From: Candidatus Eubacterium faecigallinarum
GTDB taxonomy: Bacteria > Bacillota > Clostridia > Oscillospirales > Acutalibacteraceae
DNA length: 64,000 bases
Reading direction: 5' to 3'
Assembly: GCA_019115455.1 (NCBI GenBank)
Contig: DXDN01000011.1
Location: forward strand, 1-64,000
This document shows, piece after piece, positions 15,569 through 24,056 of this stretch. Position numbers and translations under genes: made by a program. The notes under the pieces were generated by a model. The model did no database searches and was not told the DNA's origin. It saw only the letters and a program-made list of their open reading frames with translations. Every line of letters starts with the position of its first letter. Position 1 is the first letter of the stretch.

Positions 15569-16969
15569 ATGAATAAATTTATGGACAAGGATTTCCTTTT
15601 GGATACTGACATGGCTAAGAAGCTGTTTCATGAATATGCAGAGGATATGCCTATATGCGATTATCACTGCCATCTCAGCCCTAAGGAGATTTACGAAAAT
15701 CAGCCGCCTGAAAATATTTCTCAGCTGTGGCTGTCTGGCGACCATTATAAATGGAGGGCTATGAGGAGCTGCGGCGTTGAGGAAAAATACTGCACAGGCG
15801 ACGCCACCCCCAGGGAAAAGTTTGAAAAATTTGCCTATACACTTCAGTACTGTATCGGCAACCCTTTGTATCACTGGGCGCACATTGAGCTTCAGCGTTA
15901 TTTCGGAATAGATACTCCGCTTAATGCCAAGACAGCGGACGAAATCTACGACAGGGCAAATAAAGCTATTGCCGAGGGAGACTTCAGACCGCAAAGCCTT
16001 ATTATGCGTAGCAATGTAAAAATTGTCTGCACTACCGATGATCCTGTGGATGACCTGAAATATCATAAGCTTCTTAAAGATGTTGACGGATTTGACTGCA
16101 AGGTACTCCCAAGCTTCAGACCGGACAAGGCGCTTAACGCTCATCTTGACGGATTTGCCGATTACATAAAGACTCTCGGCAATGCCGCAGGCGTTGAGAT
16201 AAAAAGCTATAAGGACGTAATAAAAGCACTGCTTGCCAGAGCGGATTATTTTAATGAAGTCGGATGCAAAGTATCGGACCAGGCATTTGACTATCCGCCG
16301 TATTCCATGGCTGATGACAGCGAGATTGAAGCGGTTTTCCAAAAGGCGATGAACGGTGAGAAAATCACCATGCAGGAATGCGATAAATACAGGACACCCG
16401 TTCTTCTTGCTCTTGGTAAAAAATATAAGCAGCTTGGCTGGGCTATGGAAATCCATATCGGAGCCATGAGAAATAACAATACCCTGATGTTTGAAAAACT
16501 GGGCGCTGATACGGGCTTTGATTCCGTAGGGGATTGCGAAGTAGCCGCTCCGCTTTCACGTTTCCTTGACGCTCTCAATAAGGAAGACAATCTTCCCAAA
16601 ACGATACTGTTTAATCTTAATGACAAGGACAATACGGTACTTGGCACAATGCTCGGCAATTTCCAGAGCGCTGATGCTGAAAGCAAGATTCAGTTCGGTC
16701 CCGCCTGGTGGTTTTTGGATACCATGGACGGCATGATAAATCAGATGAAAACGCTGGGCAATCTCGGCGTGCTGGGCAAGTTTGTGGGAATGGAGACCGA
16801 TTCCCGCTCATTCACATCATACGGCAGACACGAATATTTCAGGCGCATTATGTGCTCGCTTATCGGCAGATGGGTTGAGGACGGCTGGTATGCCTGCGAT
16901 ATGGACATTTTAAAAGAAATTGTCTGCGGCATATGCTATAATAACGCAATAAAATATTTTAATTTTTAA
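15569..16969 (+). CDS. uxaC: Glucuronate (uronate) isomerase
   Basis: Interconverts D-glucuronate/D-fructuronate and D-galacturonate/D-tagaturonate, first step of hexuronate catabolism. The amidohydrolase-fold signatures are visible: DYHCHLSPKEIYEN, MRSNVKIVCTTDDPVDDL, WAMEIHIGAMRNNN and TDSRSFTSYGRHEYFRRIMC. ATG 15569 gives 466 aa, close to the usual 466-470, and is six bases after TGGAG; ATG 15557 is possible but too close to its nearest purine run. kdgK follows after 18 bases and eda after that, so the three form a uronate-to-KDPG-cleavage operon. Confidence 0.95.
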   Translation: MNKFMDKDFLLDTDMAKKLFHEYAEDMPICDYHCHLSPKEIYENQPPENISQLWLSGDHYKWRAMRSCGVEEKYCTGDATPREKFEKFAYTLQYCIGNPLYHWAHIELQRYFGIDTPLNAKTADEIYDRANKAIAEGDFRPQSLIMRSNVKIVCTTDDPVDDLKYHKLLKDVDGFDCKVLPSFRPDKALNAHLDGFADYIKTLGNAAGVEIKSYKDVIKALLARADYFNEVGCKVSDQAFDYPPYSMADDSEIEAVFQKAMNGEKITMQECDKYRTPVLLALGKKYKQLGWAMEIHIGAMRNNNTLMFEKLGADTGFDSVGDCEVAAPLSRFLDALNKEDNLPKTILFNLNDKDNTVLGTMLGNFQSADAESKIQFGPAWWFLDTMDGMINQMKTLGNLGVLGKFVGMETDSRSFTSYGRHEYFRRIMCSLIGRWVEDGWYACDMDILKEIVCGICYNNAIKYFNF

Positions 16970-16987
16970 TATTACGGAGGAATAAAA

Positions 16988-18085
16988 ATGGACCTGAAAT
17001 TAAGACCTAAAGAGGAGTGCACATTTGACGAGATCTCCCTGGGCGAAATTATGCTTAGGCTTGACCCCGGTGAGGGCAGAATAAAAACAGCCCGCTCATT
17101 TCGTGCATGGGAAGGCGGCGGAGAATACAACGTTGCCAGAGGACTGAGAAGATGCTTCGGTCTGAAAACAAGCGTGGTTACTGCTTTTGCAGAGAATGAG
17201 ATAGGCTATCTGCTGGAGGATTTCATTCTTCAGGGCGGCGTTGATACGTCACTTATTAAGTGGATGCCCTTTGACGGAATCGGCAGAACAGTCAGAAACG
17301 GTATCAACTTTACCGAGCGCGGATTCGGTATTCGCGGCGCAGTAGGCGCTTCCGACAGGGGAAATACCGCCGCTTCACAGCTTAAGCCCGGCGATGTTGA
17401 CTGGGATTACATATTCGGTACTCTCGGTGTTCGCTGGCTTCACACAGGTGGAATTTATGCCGCTCTTTCAGAAACCTCAGCTGAGGTGGTAATTGAGGCT
17501 GTCAAGAAAGCCAAGGAATACGGCACAATCGTTTCTTATGACCTTAACTACCGTCCGTCATTGTGGAAGGATATCGGCGGTCAGGCGAAGGCTCAGGAAG
17601 TAAACAGAGAGATTGCCAAGTATATCGATGTTATGATAGGCAACGAAGAGGATTTCACTGCAGCTCTGGGATTTGAGGTTGAGGGCAACGACGCCGAGCT
17701 TAAGGAGCTTAATATAGACGGTTATTATAAAATGATTGAAGCCGTTACAAAGGTTTATCCTAATTTCAAGGTTATTGCCACAACTCTCAGAACTGTTAAA
17801 ACAGCAACCGTAAACGAGTGGAAAGCAATTTGCTGGGCAGACGGCAAGATATACAGGTCAATTGAGTATCCTGAGCTGGAGATACTTGACAGAGTAGGCG
17901 GCGGAGATTCCTTTGCTTCCGGTCTTATCTATGGTCTTATGACCTATCAGGACGCTCAGAAAGCCGTAAATTACGGCGTTGTTCACGGTGCTCTTGCCAT
18001 GACCACACCCGGCGATACCTCTATGGCTTCGCTTAAGGAAGTTGAAAATAAAGTCGGCGGCGGCTCTGCGCGTGTTCAGAGATAA
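16988..18085 (+). CDS. kdgK: PfkB-family sugar kinase, probable 2-keto-3-deoxygluconate kinase
   Basis: Predicted to phosphorylate KDG to KDPG, the substrate of the next gene product. The 365-aa protein has the ribokinase N-terminal GGG/GGEYNVARGLRRCFG motif and the catalytic motif DRVGGGDSFASGLIYG, where the family DTxGAGD reads DRVGGGD; the catalytic Asp is kept. It is somewhat longer than typical KdgK. RBS TACGGAGG precedes the ATG. Assignment to KDG is based on the flanking uxaC and eda. Confidence 0.85.
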   Translation: MDLKLRPKEECTFDEISLGEIMLRLDPGEGRIKTARSFRAWEGGGEYNVARGLRRCFGLKTSVVTAFAENEIGYLLEDFILQGGVDTSLIKWMPFDGIGRTVRNGINFTERGFGIRGAVGASDRGNTAASQLKPGDVDWDYIFGTLGVRWLHTGGIYAALSETSAEVVIEAVKKAKEYGTIVSYDLNYRPSLWKDIGGQAKAQEVNREIAKYIDVMIGNEEDFTAALGFEVEGNDAELKELNIDGYYKMIEAVTKVYPNFKVIATTLRTVKTATVNEWKAICWADGKIYRSIEYPELEILDRVGGGDSFASGLIYGLMTYQDAQKAVNYGVVHGALAMTTPGDTSMASLKEVENKVGGGSARVQR

Positions 18086-18147
18086 TCTGCTGACTGTTAG
18101 TTTTATATTAATGATATTTGCATATTACTGCTTTTAGGAGGATAATT

Positions 18148-18807
18148 ATGGCTAATAAGATTGAAACGCTGGCAAAAATTCAGGAGGTAGGTATAGTAGC
18201 TGTTGTACGTGCTACCTCGATTGAACAGGCTGCAAAAATTACAGACGCTTGTATCGCAGGCGGAGTAGCCGCAATAGAGCTTACATTTACAGTGCCTCAT
18301 GCCGACAAGCTTATTGAGGCTATGAAGGAAAAATACAATTCAGGCGAAATCATCATCGGCGCAGGAACGGTTATGGACGCCGCAACAGCACGTATTGCTA
18401 TTCTTGCAGGCGCTGAATACATCGTGTCACCTTATTTCGACCCTGAGACCGTAAGAACCTGTAACCGTTACGGTGTTCCGTCTATGCCCGGTATTTACAC
18501 CCCCACCGAGGCTGTACACGCTATGGAGTGCGGTGCAGATGTGCTCAAGGTGTTCCCAGGTGATATTGCAGGACCGTCATTCATTAAGGATATTCACGGT
18601 CCTATCCCGAACGCTGTTATGATGCCCTCAGGCGGTGTTGACGTTGATAATGTTAAAGACTGGATTAAAGCCGGCGCCATTGCCTGCGGTGCAGGTTCTT
18701 CACTTATTGCCGGTGCAAAGACAGGCAATTATGACAAGATTACCGAAACAGGAAAGCTCTTTGTACAGCGTATTAAGGAAGCAAGAGCTGAAATGGCAGC
18801 TAAATAA
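18148..18807 (+). CDS. eda: KDPG (2-keto-3-deoxy-6-phosphogluconate) aldolase
   Basis: Class I aldolase cleaving KDPG to pyruvate and glyceraldehyde 3-phosphate; some members also act on 4-hydroxy-2-oxoglutarate. The 219-aa protein shows VAVVRATS, AIELTFTVPHA with the catalytic Glu, IIGAGTVMDAATA, VSPYFDPE, and ADVLKVFPGD with the Schiff-base Lys. ATG 18148 follows TAGGAGGAT; the longer frame from 18118 lacks a ribosome-binding site. Last gene of the uronate operon. Confidence 0.93.
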   Translation: MANKIETLAKIQEVGIVAVVRATSIEQAAKITDACIAGGVAAIELTFTVPHADKLIEAMKEKYNSGEIIIGAGTVMDAATARIAILAGAEYIVSPYFDPETVRTCNRYGVPSMPGIYTPTEAVHAMECGADVLKVFPGDIAGPSFIKDIHGPIPNAVMMPSGGVDVDNVKDWIKAGAIACGAGSSLIAGAKTGNYDKITETGKLFVQRIKEARAEMAAK

Positions 18808-18821
18808 TATTTATGAAATTA

Positions 18822-18857
18822 AAAAGACTCTGAATCGAATAACTCAGAGTCTTTTTT
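18822..18857. terminator. Bidirectional terminator between eda and cpsB
   Basis: Twelve-bp stem AAAAGACTCTGA/TCAGAGTCTTTT with loop ATCGAATAAC and a following T-run. Convergent genes end on both sides, so it can serve both. Confidence 0.92.
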
Positions 18858-18860
18858 CTT

Positions 18861-19577
18861 TTATTTGGTTAATGTAAGTGCGTTTTCCTCAAGTATGTCA
18901 ACGGCTTCGGCGCCGCATTTTTTTATAATTTCCTTGATACCTTTTTCGTACTCAGGCGGTCTTGACGTAAGATTATGACAGTCAGAGCCGATAAGGTGTA
19001 CGCGCCCGGTTTCAAGATATTTTATCAGCCTTTTTCTTATATGCCTTGGAGCGTTGACAAAGGAGCCGATGTTTACTTGGGCAAGGCATCCGATTGCGAG
19101 ATACTCGTCAAGAAGGTCCTCGTTTTCCATAAGAGCTGAATAACGCTCTATGTGAGCCAGTATGGGCTTTAATCCATATTCATAGTTGAGATTGAGTAAA
19201 CGGTCATACTCCTCATCTGAAAAATCCGATGAAAACGGATGCTCGATAAGCGCATATCCTGAATTACCTATGGCAAGCCGCTCAAGGTTTTCGTTGCTGA
19301 ACAGATAGCGGCTGATATAAACTTCCGCCGCCGGAATAAGCTTGGGACTTCCCGGGGGAAGCGCCTGCATAAGTTTGTTATAAGCTTTGTCCCTGCGCTC
19401 AAGGAAATCGTTGAGGGATATTGAATCAGAATAATAGTGGGGAGTAAGAATAATTGCCTTTGCCCCCTGAAGGTGAAGCCTTTTTATCATTTCAAGGCTG
19501 GTTTCAACGTCAGGCGCTCCGTCATCTATCCCCGGAAGAATATGGCAGTGAGTTTCAGCAAGATTGTTAATAAGCAT
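18861..19577 (-). CDS. cpsB: PHP-family protein-tyrosine phosphatase CpsB/YwqE
   Basis: Manganese-dependent phosphatase that reverses phosphorylation of the CpsD kinase during capsule/exopolysaccharide synthesis. The 238-aa protein has the PHP metal motifs AETHCHILPGIDDGAPD, ILTPHYYSD, IPAAEVYI, LAHIERY and LIGSDCHNL. It is the third gene of a cpsC-cpsD-cpsB unit read leftward, starting 12 bases after cpsD and preceded by AAGGGGTG. Glycosyltransferases are not adjacent. Confidence 0.93.
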   Translation of the reverse strand: MLINNLAETHCHILPGIDDGAPDVETSLEMIKRLHLQGAKAIILTPHYYSDSISLNDFLERRDKAYNKLMQALPPGSPKLIPAAEVYISRYLFSNENLERLAIGNSGYALIEHPFSSDFSDEEYDRLLNLNYEYGLKPILAHIERYSALMENEDLLDEYLAIGCLAQVNIGSFVNAPRHIRKRLIKYLETGRVHLIGSDCHNLTSRPPEYEKGIKEIIKKCGAEAVDILEENALTLTK

Positions 19578-19589
19578 TTAGTTCACCCC

Positions 19590-20435
19590 TTAGTTTCTGG
19601 GATCATATTTATCGTTGCTGCCTTTATAGCTGCCGTAAGTTCCGTATGTGCCATAAGTTGCGTATGTGCCGTAGCCGTAAGAGCCTTTACCGTATTTTCC
19701 GTAGCCGTAAGAGCCTCTTCCGTATCTGCCGGCTTTTGACTCAACAAAGTTTACAACAAATCCGAGTATCTTAGCGTCGATAAACTCAAGCGCCGATAGT
19801 GCTTTCTGAAGCTCAGGATGCGTCGACTGATTGGAACGTACAACAAGTACAACACCGTCAGATTCCCTGATAAGCGGAAGTGAGTCCGATACAACGTTAA
19901 TCGGCGGGGTGTCGATGATAATATAGTCAAAATCTCTGCTGACATCGTTGATAAATTCCGTCATAAGCTCAGAACCGAGAAGCTCTGCAGGATTAGGCGG
20001 AATTGTACCTGAGCAAAGCAGGCTGAGATTTTCGTATTCGGTAGGATGAACAACGCTGAAAAGGTCGGCTCTTCTTTTGCCCTGAATTTTGTCACCGAGA
20101 TAATTAGTAAGTCCCGGTGAGTTGGGCACTGAGAAATACTGGTGAATCTTTGGCTTTCTGAGGTCGCCGTCAATCAGCAGTACCTTCTGGTCTGCCTGTG
20201 AGAGGCTGACGGCGAGGTTGACTGTTGTGGTGGTTTTGCCCTCGTTAGGAGCAGAGGAAGTAACAACAATCATTTTGCATCCTTTTTTCATTACGGAGAA
20301 CATAATGTTTGCTCTGATTGTTTTGTAAGACTCTTCTATTCTGAACTTAAGCGCTGAAGGAATCGGCGCATTCTCAAGCAGATAACGCGAAGAAGCAGAG
20401 TCGCTGTTTTTCGTTTTTCTTGATTTTTTTGCCAT
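19590..20435 (-). CDS. cpsD: Bacterial tyrosine kinase CpsD/YwqD
   Basis: Cytoplasmic BY-kinase controlling polysaccharide polymerisation together with the membrane activator CpsC. The 281-aa protein has Walker A (SSAPNEGKTTTTVNLA), Walker A' (VLLIDGDLRKP), Walker B (YIIIDTPP) and a C-terminal autophosphorylation tail. That tail is unusual: about 46 residues of Gly-x-Tyr repeats with 12 tyrosines. The start overlaps the cpsC stop by one base (TGATG), indicating coupling. The phosphatase CpsB is encoded next. Confidence 0.94.
   Translation of the reverse strand: MAKKSRKTKNSDSASSRYLLENAPIPSALKFRIEESYKTIRANIMFSVMKKGCKMIVVTSSAPNEGKTTTTVNLAVSLSQADQKVLLIDGDLRKPKIHQYFSVPNSPGLTNYLGDKIQGKRRADLFSVVHPTEYENLSLLCSGTIPPNPAELLGSELMTEFINDVSRDFDYIIIDTPPINVVSDSLPLIRESDGVVLVVRSNQSTHPELQKALSALEFIDAKILGFVVNFVESKAGRYGRGSYGYGKYGKGSYGYGTYATYGTYGTYGSYKGSNDKYDPRN
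19630..19725 (-). repeat. In-frame repeats encoding the Tyr-rich CpsD tail
   Basis: Degenerate short repeats; an 18-bp block occurs identically at 19669-19686 and 19699-19716, offset 30 bases (ten codons), and shorter CCGTA-type units flank it. They encode GSYGYGxY and TYGTYGTYG units. Replication slippage could change the number of phosphorylatable tyrosines. Confidence 0.75.
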
Positions 20436-21196
20436 CAGTTGTTCTCCCCTTTCCTTTTTTCAGGACTTTTTCCTGCAGGTTTGAACTCGAATTCGGGAAT
20501 TGTTCCCAGTACCGGGATACCGTATCTTTCAGTAAGATCGTCGCTTCCCTTAACTCTTATATCGAGTATGTCGCGAAGAATTACGTACAGAGCCGCAAGA
20601 ACGGCGCCTGCTGCAAATCCGATCAGGCACTTTTTAGTATAGCCCAGGCTTTCGGATGTGGTAGCCTTAAGAGCAATGTCCTCAACTGAGGCGATAACAA
20701 GCCCGTTGTTTGTTTCCTCCATTTTGTCGGGTATGCTGGTTTCAAGCTGGTGGGCGATTTGGTAAGACATGTCCGCGTCCGTAGTGGTTACGGTTATTTT
20801 GAACATAGCCGTGTTTTCTATTATCTCAAAAGTCAGCGAATTTTTAATCTGGTTAGCTGTATACGATGTGCCGTTTTCCTTGTTTACATCATCGGCGATT
20901 GCCTGATTAAATTCGTTTGTTTTGAAAAGCTCAATGTAGGTGTCGAGCATTTTGATAGCGTAATTCATCTTGCTGGTGTTGCTTGCCTGCTGAGACACAG
21001 TGGAGGAATCGGAAAGCTCCTGCTGTGAGTCCTGAGAAAATGCAAGAAACTCAACGCTTGACGAATAGGTTAAAGTCGTAAAATTAGCCGTGTAAAAATA
21101 AGCAAGAAGTGTACCTATAAGTGCAAATAAAAGCAATACTTTCCACTTTTTTAAAAGAAGGGAAATGATCTTCTGCACGTTCGCATCTATGTTCAT
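20435..21196 (-). CDS. cpsC: Polysaccharide co-polymerase/kinase activator CpsC (Wzz domain)
   Basis: Two-helix membrane protein that sets polymer chain length and activates CpsD. The 253-aa product begins MNIDANVQKIISLLLKKWK, then a first membrane helix (about residues 18-32), an extracellular domain with TSKMNYAIKMLDTYIELFKTNEF, and a second helix (about 195-212) preceding a short cytoplasmic end, the usual Gram-positive CpsC layout. Strong RBS AAGGAGAC. First gene of the leftward cps unit. Confidence 0.9.
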   Translation of the reverse strand: MNIDANVQKIISLLLKKWKVLLLFALIGTLLAYFYTANFTTLTYSSSVEFLAFSQDSQQELSDSSTVSQQASNTSKMNYAIKMLDTYIELFKTNEFNQAIADDVNKENGTSYTANQIKNSLTFEIIENTAMFKITVTTTDADMSYQIAHQLETSIPDKMEETNNGLVIASVEDIALKATTSESLGYTKKCLIGFAAGAVLAALYVILRDILDIRVKGSDDLTERYGIPVLGTIPEFEFKPAGKSPEKRKGENN

Positions 21197-21242
21197 ATTG
21201 TCTCCTTAATTATATTAAGAATATTATTAGCTCTTGTCCTAT

Positions 21243-21271
21243 ATATTACTCTATAACAAAAAAATTGTCAA
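21243..21271 (-). promoter_or_regulatory. Promoter of cpsC-cpsD-cpsB
   Basis: Reading leftward: TTGACA at 21271-21266 and TAATAT at 21248-21243, spacer 17. It lies back to back with the promoter of the GH63-like gene. Confidence 0.65.
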
Positions 21272-21290
21272 TGACGCATACATATATCTA

Positions 21291-21319
21291 TTGACAAAAC
21301 TGCATAAAAGTTACATAAT
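21291..21319 (+). promoter_or_regulatory. Promoter of the GH63-like gene
   Basis: TTGACA at 21291-21296 and CATAAT at 21314-21319, spacer 17, about 40 bases before the start codon. The two divergent -35 boxes are 20 bases apart, so a shared regulator is possible. Confidence 0.65.
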
Positions 21320-21358
21320 TATTTATATTATACTAATTTTATAAGGATTTATTATTTT

Positions 21359-24037
21359 ATGAGCAAAGTTTTAACATTACCTCTTTGGGGACCATATTCC
21401 AAAAAATACATGGGAATATCAAAAATTATCGACAGCATGAGGGATGTGGGAGCGAGATTCGATTTCTCCGTTCATCCTACATTGTGGAACAGCGCCACGC
21501 CTGTGCCCAATGTGACTGTGCCCTCCAATTATCACCTGTGGCACTGCAAAAGCGATTATACATATTTTTCGTATAGATATGAGCTTATGTGGAAGGACCA
21601 GGTGTATGCCGATGTTTCTTTTTCAAAAATTAACAGTGACGCATACCTGATGAGATGCGAATTTTTCAATAACACACCCCTTACTCAAAATTGTATATTA
21701 AACATTTTCGGAGCTCTTGAATTTCCTTATCCGACACATTGTAAACTTACAACGCCCGAAAAATGCGTTATCAAAACCGCCAACGATTATGACGAATATA
21801 CATATCATACACCCCGTCCGTGGGATGAGGAGAATCCTGACGGCATGTTCAAGGGAATGTTTGCCGACAAGGAATTTTATCTCGGCAAGGGACTTGGCGA
21901 CAGGTGCGAAAATTATCATGTCCATTTTCTTAACTTCAAACCTTTCGGTTGTGAAAAAGGCGACAGAGTTTCCTATACACTCAAAGCAGACGGTTTTTCA
22001 AATCCGGTAATCGCTGTCAGATACAAAACCGTAACCGATGGCGACGCTGTGTTTGATATGAATTCTCAGCAGGTCACCTTCAAAAACAGTGACAAGCTCA
22101 CTTTTGCGTATCTGCCGTATATGGAGAGCTTTACGCTGGAGAGTCTCGGCACCGCCGGTATCGAGTTCGATTTCCTTGCCGTAATTGAGGAAACCGATAA
22201 GGATAAGCTTTTTGCCGAGAGTGTCGATTTCGGCTTCGTCCCAGAGATTGAAACAACCGCCGTGGGTGAAGGTCACAGAACAGAGCTGAAATTTGACGGA
22301 ATTGATAAGCCGTTTTATATCCTAACTCATAACGCCAACACCAGGGAGAGAACGCTGGAATCCGGTTCGCTGGAGGATGCTCTTATTAACCGCCTTTCAA
22401 ACGGCGACCATACGTACGATGATTTGAAAGAGACGTTTTCCGCCTCTTTTAGCAGAAAAACCAGCGATAAGGGATTTTTCCACAATACCCTTATTAAATC
22501 AATCTTTATTAAACCGAATACATCGCATATCGAATACGCTGTTTTGTCAAATGAAAAGTTTGAACCGTTAAGCGACGCCGAATATGAAAAAATATATGAA
22601 GAAGCAAAACGTGACGACGGCGAAATTGAGTTTAACGATGCAGGCAAAAAATACAGCCTGTCAACTCAAATTCTCAGAGCCACTCTTCTGACAAACGTGG
22701 TTTATCCTGTTTACCGTCACGGCGAAAACGTAATTCATCATACCCCCGGCAAGAGATGGGACAGCTTTTATACATGGGACAGCGGATTTATCGGAATGGG
22801 TCTGCTGGAATTTTCTAACGACCTGTGCCGCTACGCTCTTGATATGTATCTTTGCGATGATACTAACAAGGACTTTGCTTTTCTGCTTCACGGCTCTCTT
22901 GTGCCCACGCAGTTTGCGGAGTATCTTGAGCTTCTTAAGCGCACCGAAGATAAACAGAGCCTCGCTTTCCTGTATGATAAAATCAAGCTTTATTACGAGT
23001 TCTTACGCGGCAGAATCCACGGCTCCACCTGCGCTAAATTTAATAACGGACTGCTGACTACATATGACTACTGGTATTCCCACTGCGGTATGGATGATTA
23101 TCCTGCCCAGGTGGAAATGATGAAAAATTATGCTCAGAAATACACCTGCCCGTGTCTTTCTACAGCTCAGATTATCCGTGCCGGAAAAATAATGAAGATG
23201 GTTGCCGCTTCTCTGGGCAGGCTGGAGGATATCAGCGTTTATGACGCAGATATCGAGTATTCCACCAAGGCACTCAATGAGCTTGCCTGGGATGAAGAGA
23301 GCGGATATTTCGGCTATACCCTTTACAATGAGGACGGCTCACTTAAGGGTATTATGAAAACTGACAGCGGCGAAAACTGGAACAAGGGCATGGACGGTAT
23401 TTATCCCCTTGTAGCCGGCGCTGTTAGCGGAGATAGGAAAAAGAAAGTTTTGGCACATATCAAAAATCCTGACGAAATGTGGTCGCAGGCGGGCATTTCC
23501 GCCGTTGATATGTCGGCGTCATATTACTTTGATGACGGCTACTGGAACGGCAACGTGTGGATGAGCCATCAGTGGTATGTGTGGAAGACGATGCTCGATA
23601 ACGGCGAGGCGGATTTTGCCTATGATATCGCCAGCCGTGCCCTTGATATGTGGAAGGAGGAAACGGATTTCTCCTATTATACCTACGAATGCTTCGGCAT
23701 AGCCACCAGGCGCGGCGGATGGTTCCATAATTTCGGCGGACTGTCAGCTCCTATATGCATTTGGGCAAACGCCTACTATAAGCCTGCCACCGTAACAACA
23801 GGATTCGATGTCTGGACAGATTATCAGAAAACCTCCTGCGACGGGGCGGAAATATCGTTCAAATATTATGGCGACAACGATAAATATACCATTATCGTAA
23901 CCCTTTCCGACAAGGAGTGCTACGAGGCGTTCCTTAACGGCGAAAAGATTGAATTCAATGAGAGAAACAAAGGTTCGCTGGAATTTACCCTGGACGGCGA
24001 TATTGATTCCGGCATACTCAAAATAGTAAAGAAATAA
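21359..24037 (+). CDS. GH63-like (alpha/alpha)6-barrel glycoside hydrolase
   Basis: An 892-aa protein without a signal peptide, so probably cytoplasmic. The N-terminal half is beta-rich; the C-terminal half has the glycosidase barrel pattern of clan GH-G and relatives: GKRWDSFYTWDSGFIGMG (Asp about 467), YDYWYSHCGMDDYPAQ, YWNGNVWMSHQWYVWK and YYTYECFGIATRRGGWFHN (Glu about 775). These correspond to the general acid and base regions of GH63/GH37 enzymes such as E. coli YgjK. The C-terminal 100 residues look like a small beta domain. Likely substrate is an alpha-glucosidic or mannosidic oligosaccharide, not determinable. Two genes for a phosphoesterase and a GtrA-like protein follow. Confidence 0.72.
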   Translation: MSKVLTLPLWGPYSKKYMGISKIIDSMRDVGARFDFSVHPTLWNSATPVPNVTVPSNYHLWHCKSDYTYFSYRYELMWKDQVYADVSFSKINSDAYLMRCEFFNNTPLTQNCILNIFGALEFPYPTHCKLTTPEKCVIKTANDYDEYTYHTPRPWDEENPDGMFKGMFADKEFYLGKGLGDRCENYHVHFLNFKPFGCEKGDRVSYTLKADGFSNPVIAVRYKTVTDGDAVFDMNSQQVTFKNSDKLTFAYLPYMESFTLESLGTAGIEFDFLAVIEETDKDKLFAESVDFGFVPEIETTAVGEGHRTELKFDGIDKPFYILTHNANTRERTLESGSLEDALINRLSNGDHTYDDLKETFSASFSRKTSDKGFFHNTLIKSIFIKPNTSHIEYAVLSNEKFEPLSDAEYEKIYEEAKRDDGEIEFNDAGKKYSLSTQILRATLLTNVVYPVYRHGENVIHHTPGKRWDSFYTWDSGFIGMGLLEFSNDLCRYALDMYLCDDTNKDFAFLLHGSLVPTQFAEYLELLKRTEDKQSLAFLYDKIKLYYEFLRGRIHGSTCAKFNNGLLTTYDYWYSHCGMDDYPAQVEMMKNYAQKYTCPCLSTAQIIRAGKIMKMVAASLGRLEDISVYDADIEYSTKALNELAWDEESGYFGYTLYNEDGSLKGIMKTDSGENWNKGMDGIYPLVAGAVSGDRKKKVLAHIKNPDEMWSQAGISAVDMSASYYFDDGYWNGNVWMSHQWYVWKTMLDNGEADFAYDIASRALDMWKEETDFSYYTYECFGIATRRGGWFHNFGGLSAPICIWANAYYKPATVTTGFDVWTDYQKTSCDGAEISFKYYGDNDKYTIIVTLSDKECYEAFLNGEKIEFNERNKGSLEFTLDGDIDSGILKIVKK

Positions 24038-24056
24038 CGAGCAAGGAGAAGTGTAA

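Noticed and set aside
15536-16456. 306-codon minus-strand frame antisense to uxaC
   Set aside because: Entirely within a confident gene, no ribosome-binding site, sequence lacks any family pattern; codon-bias shadow.
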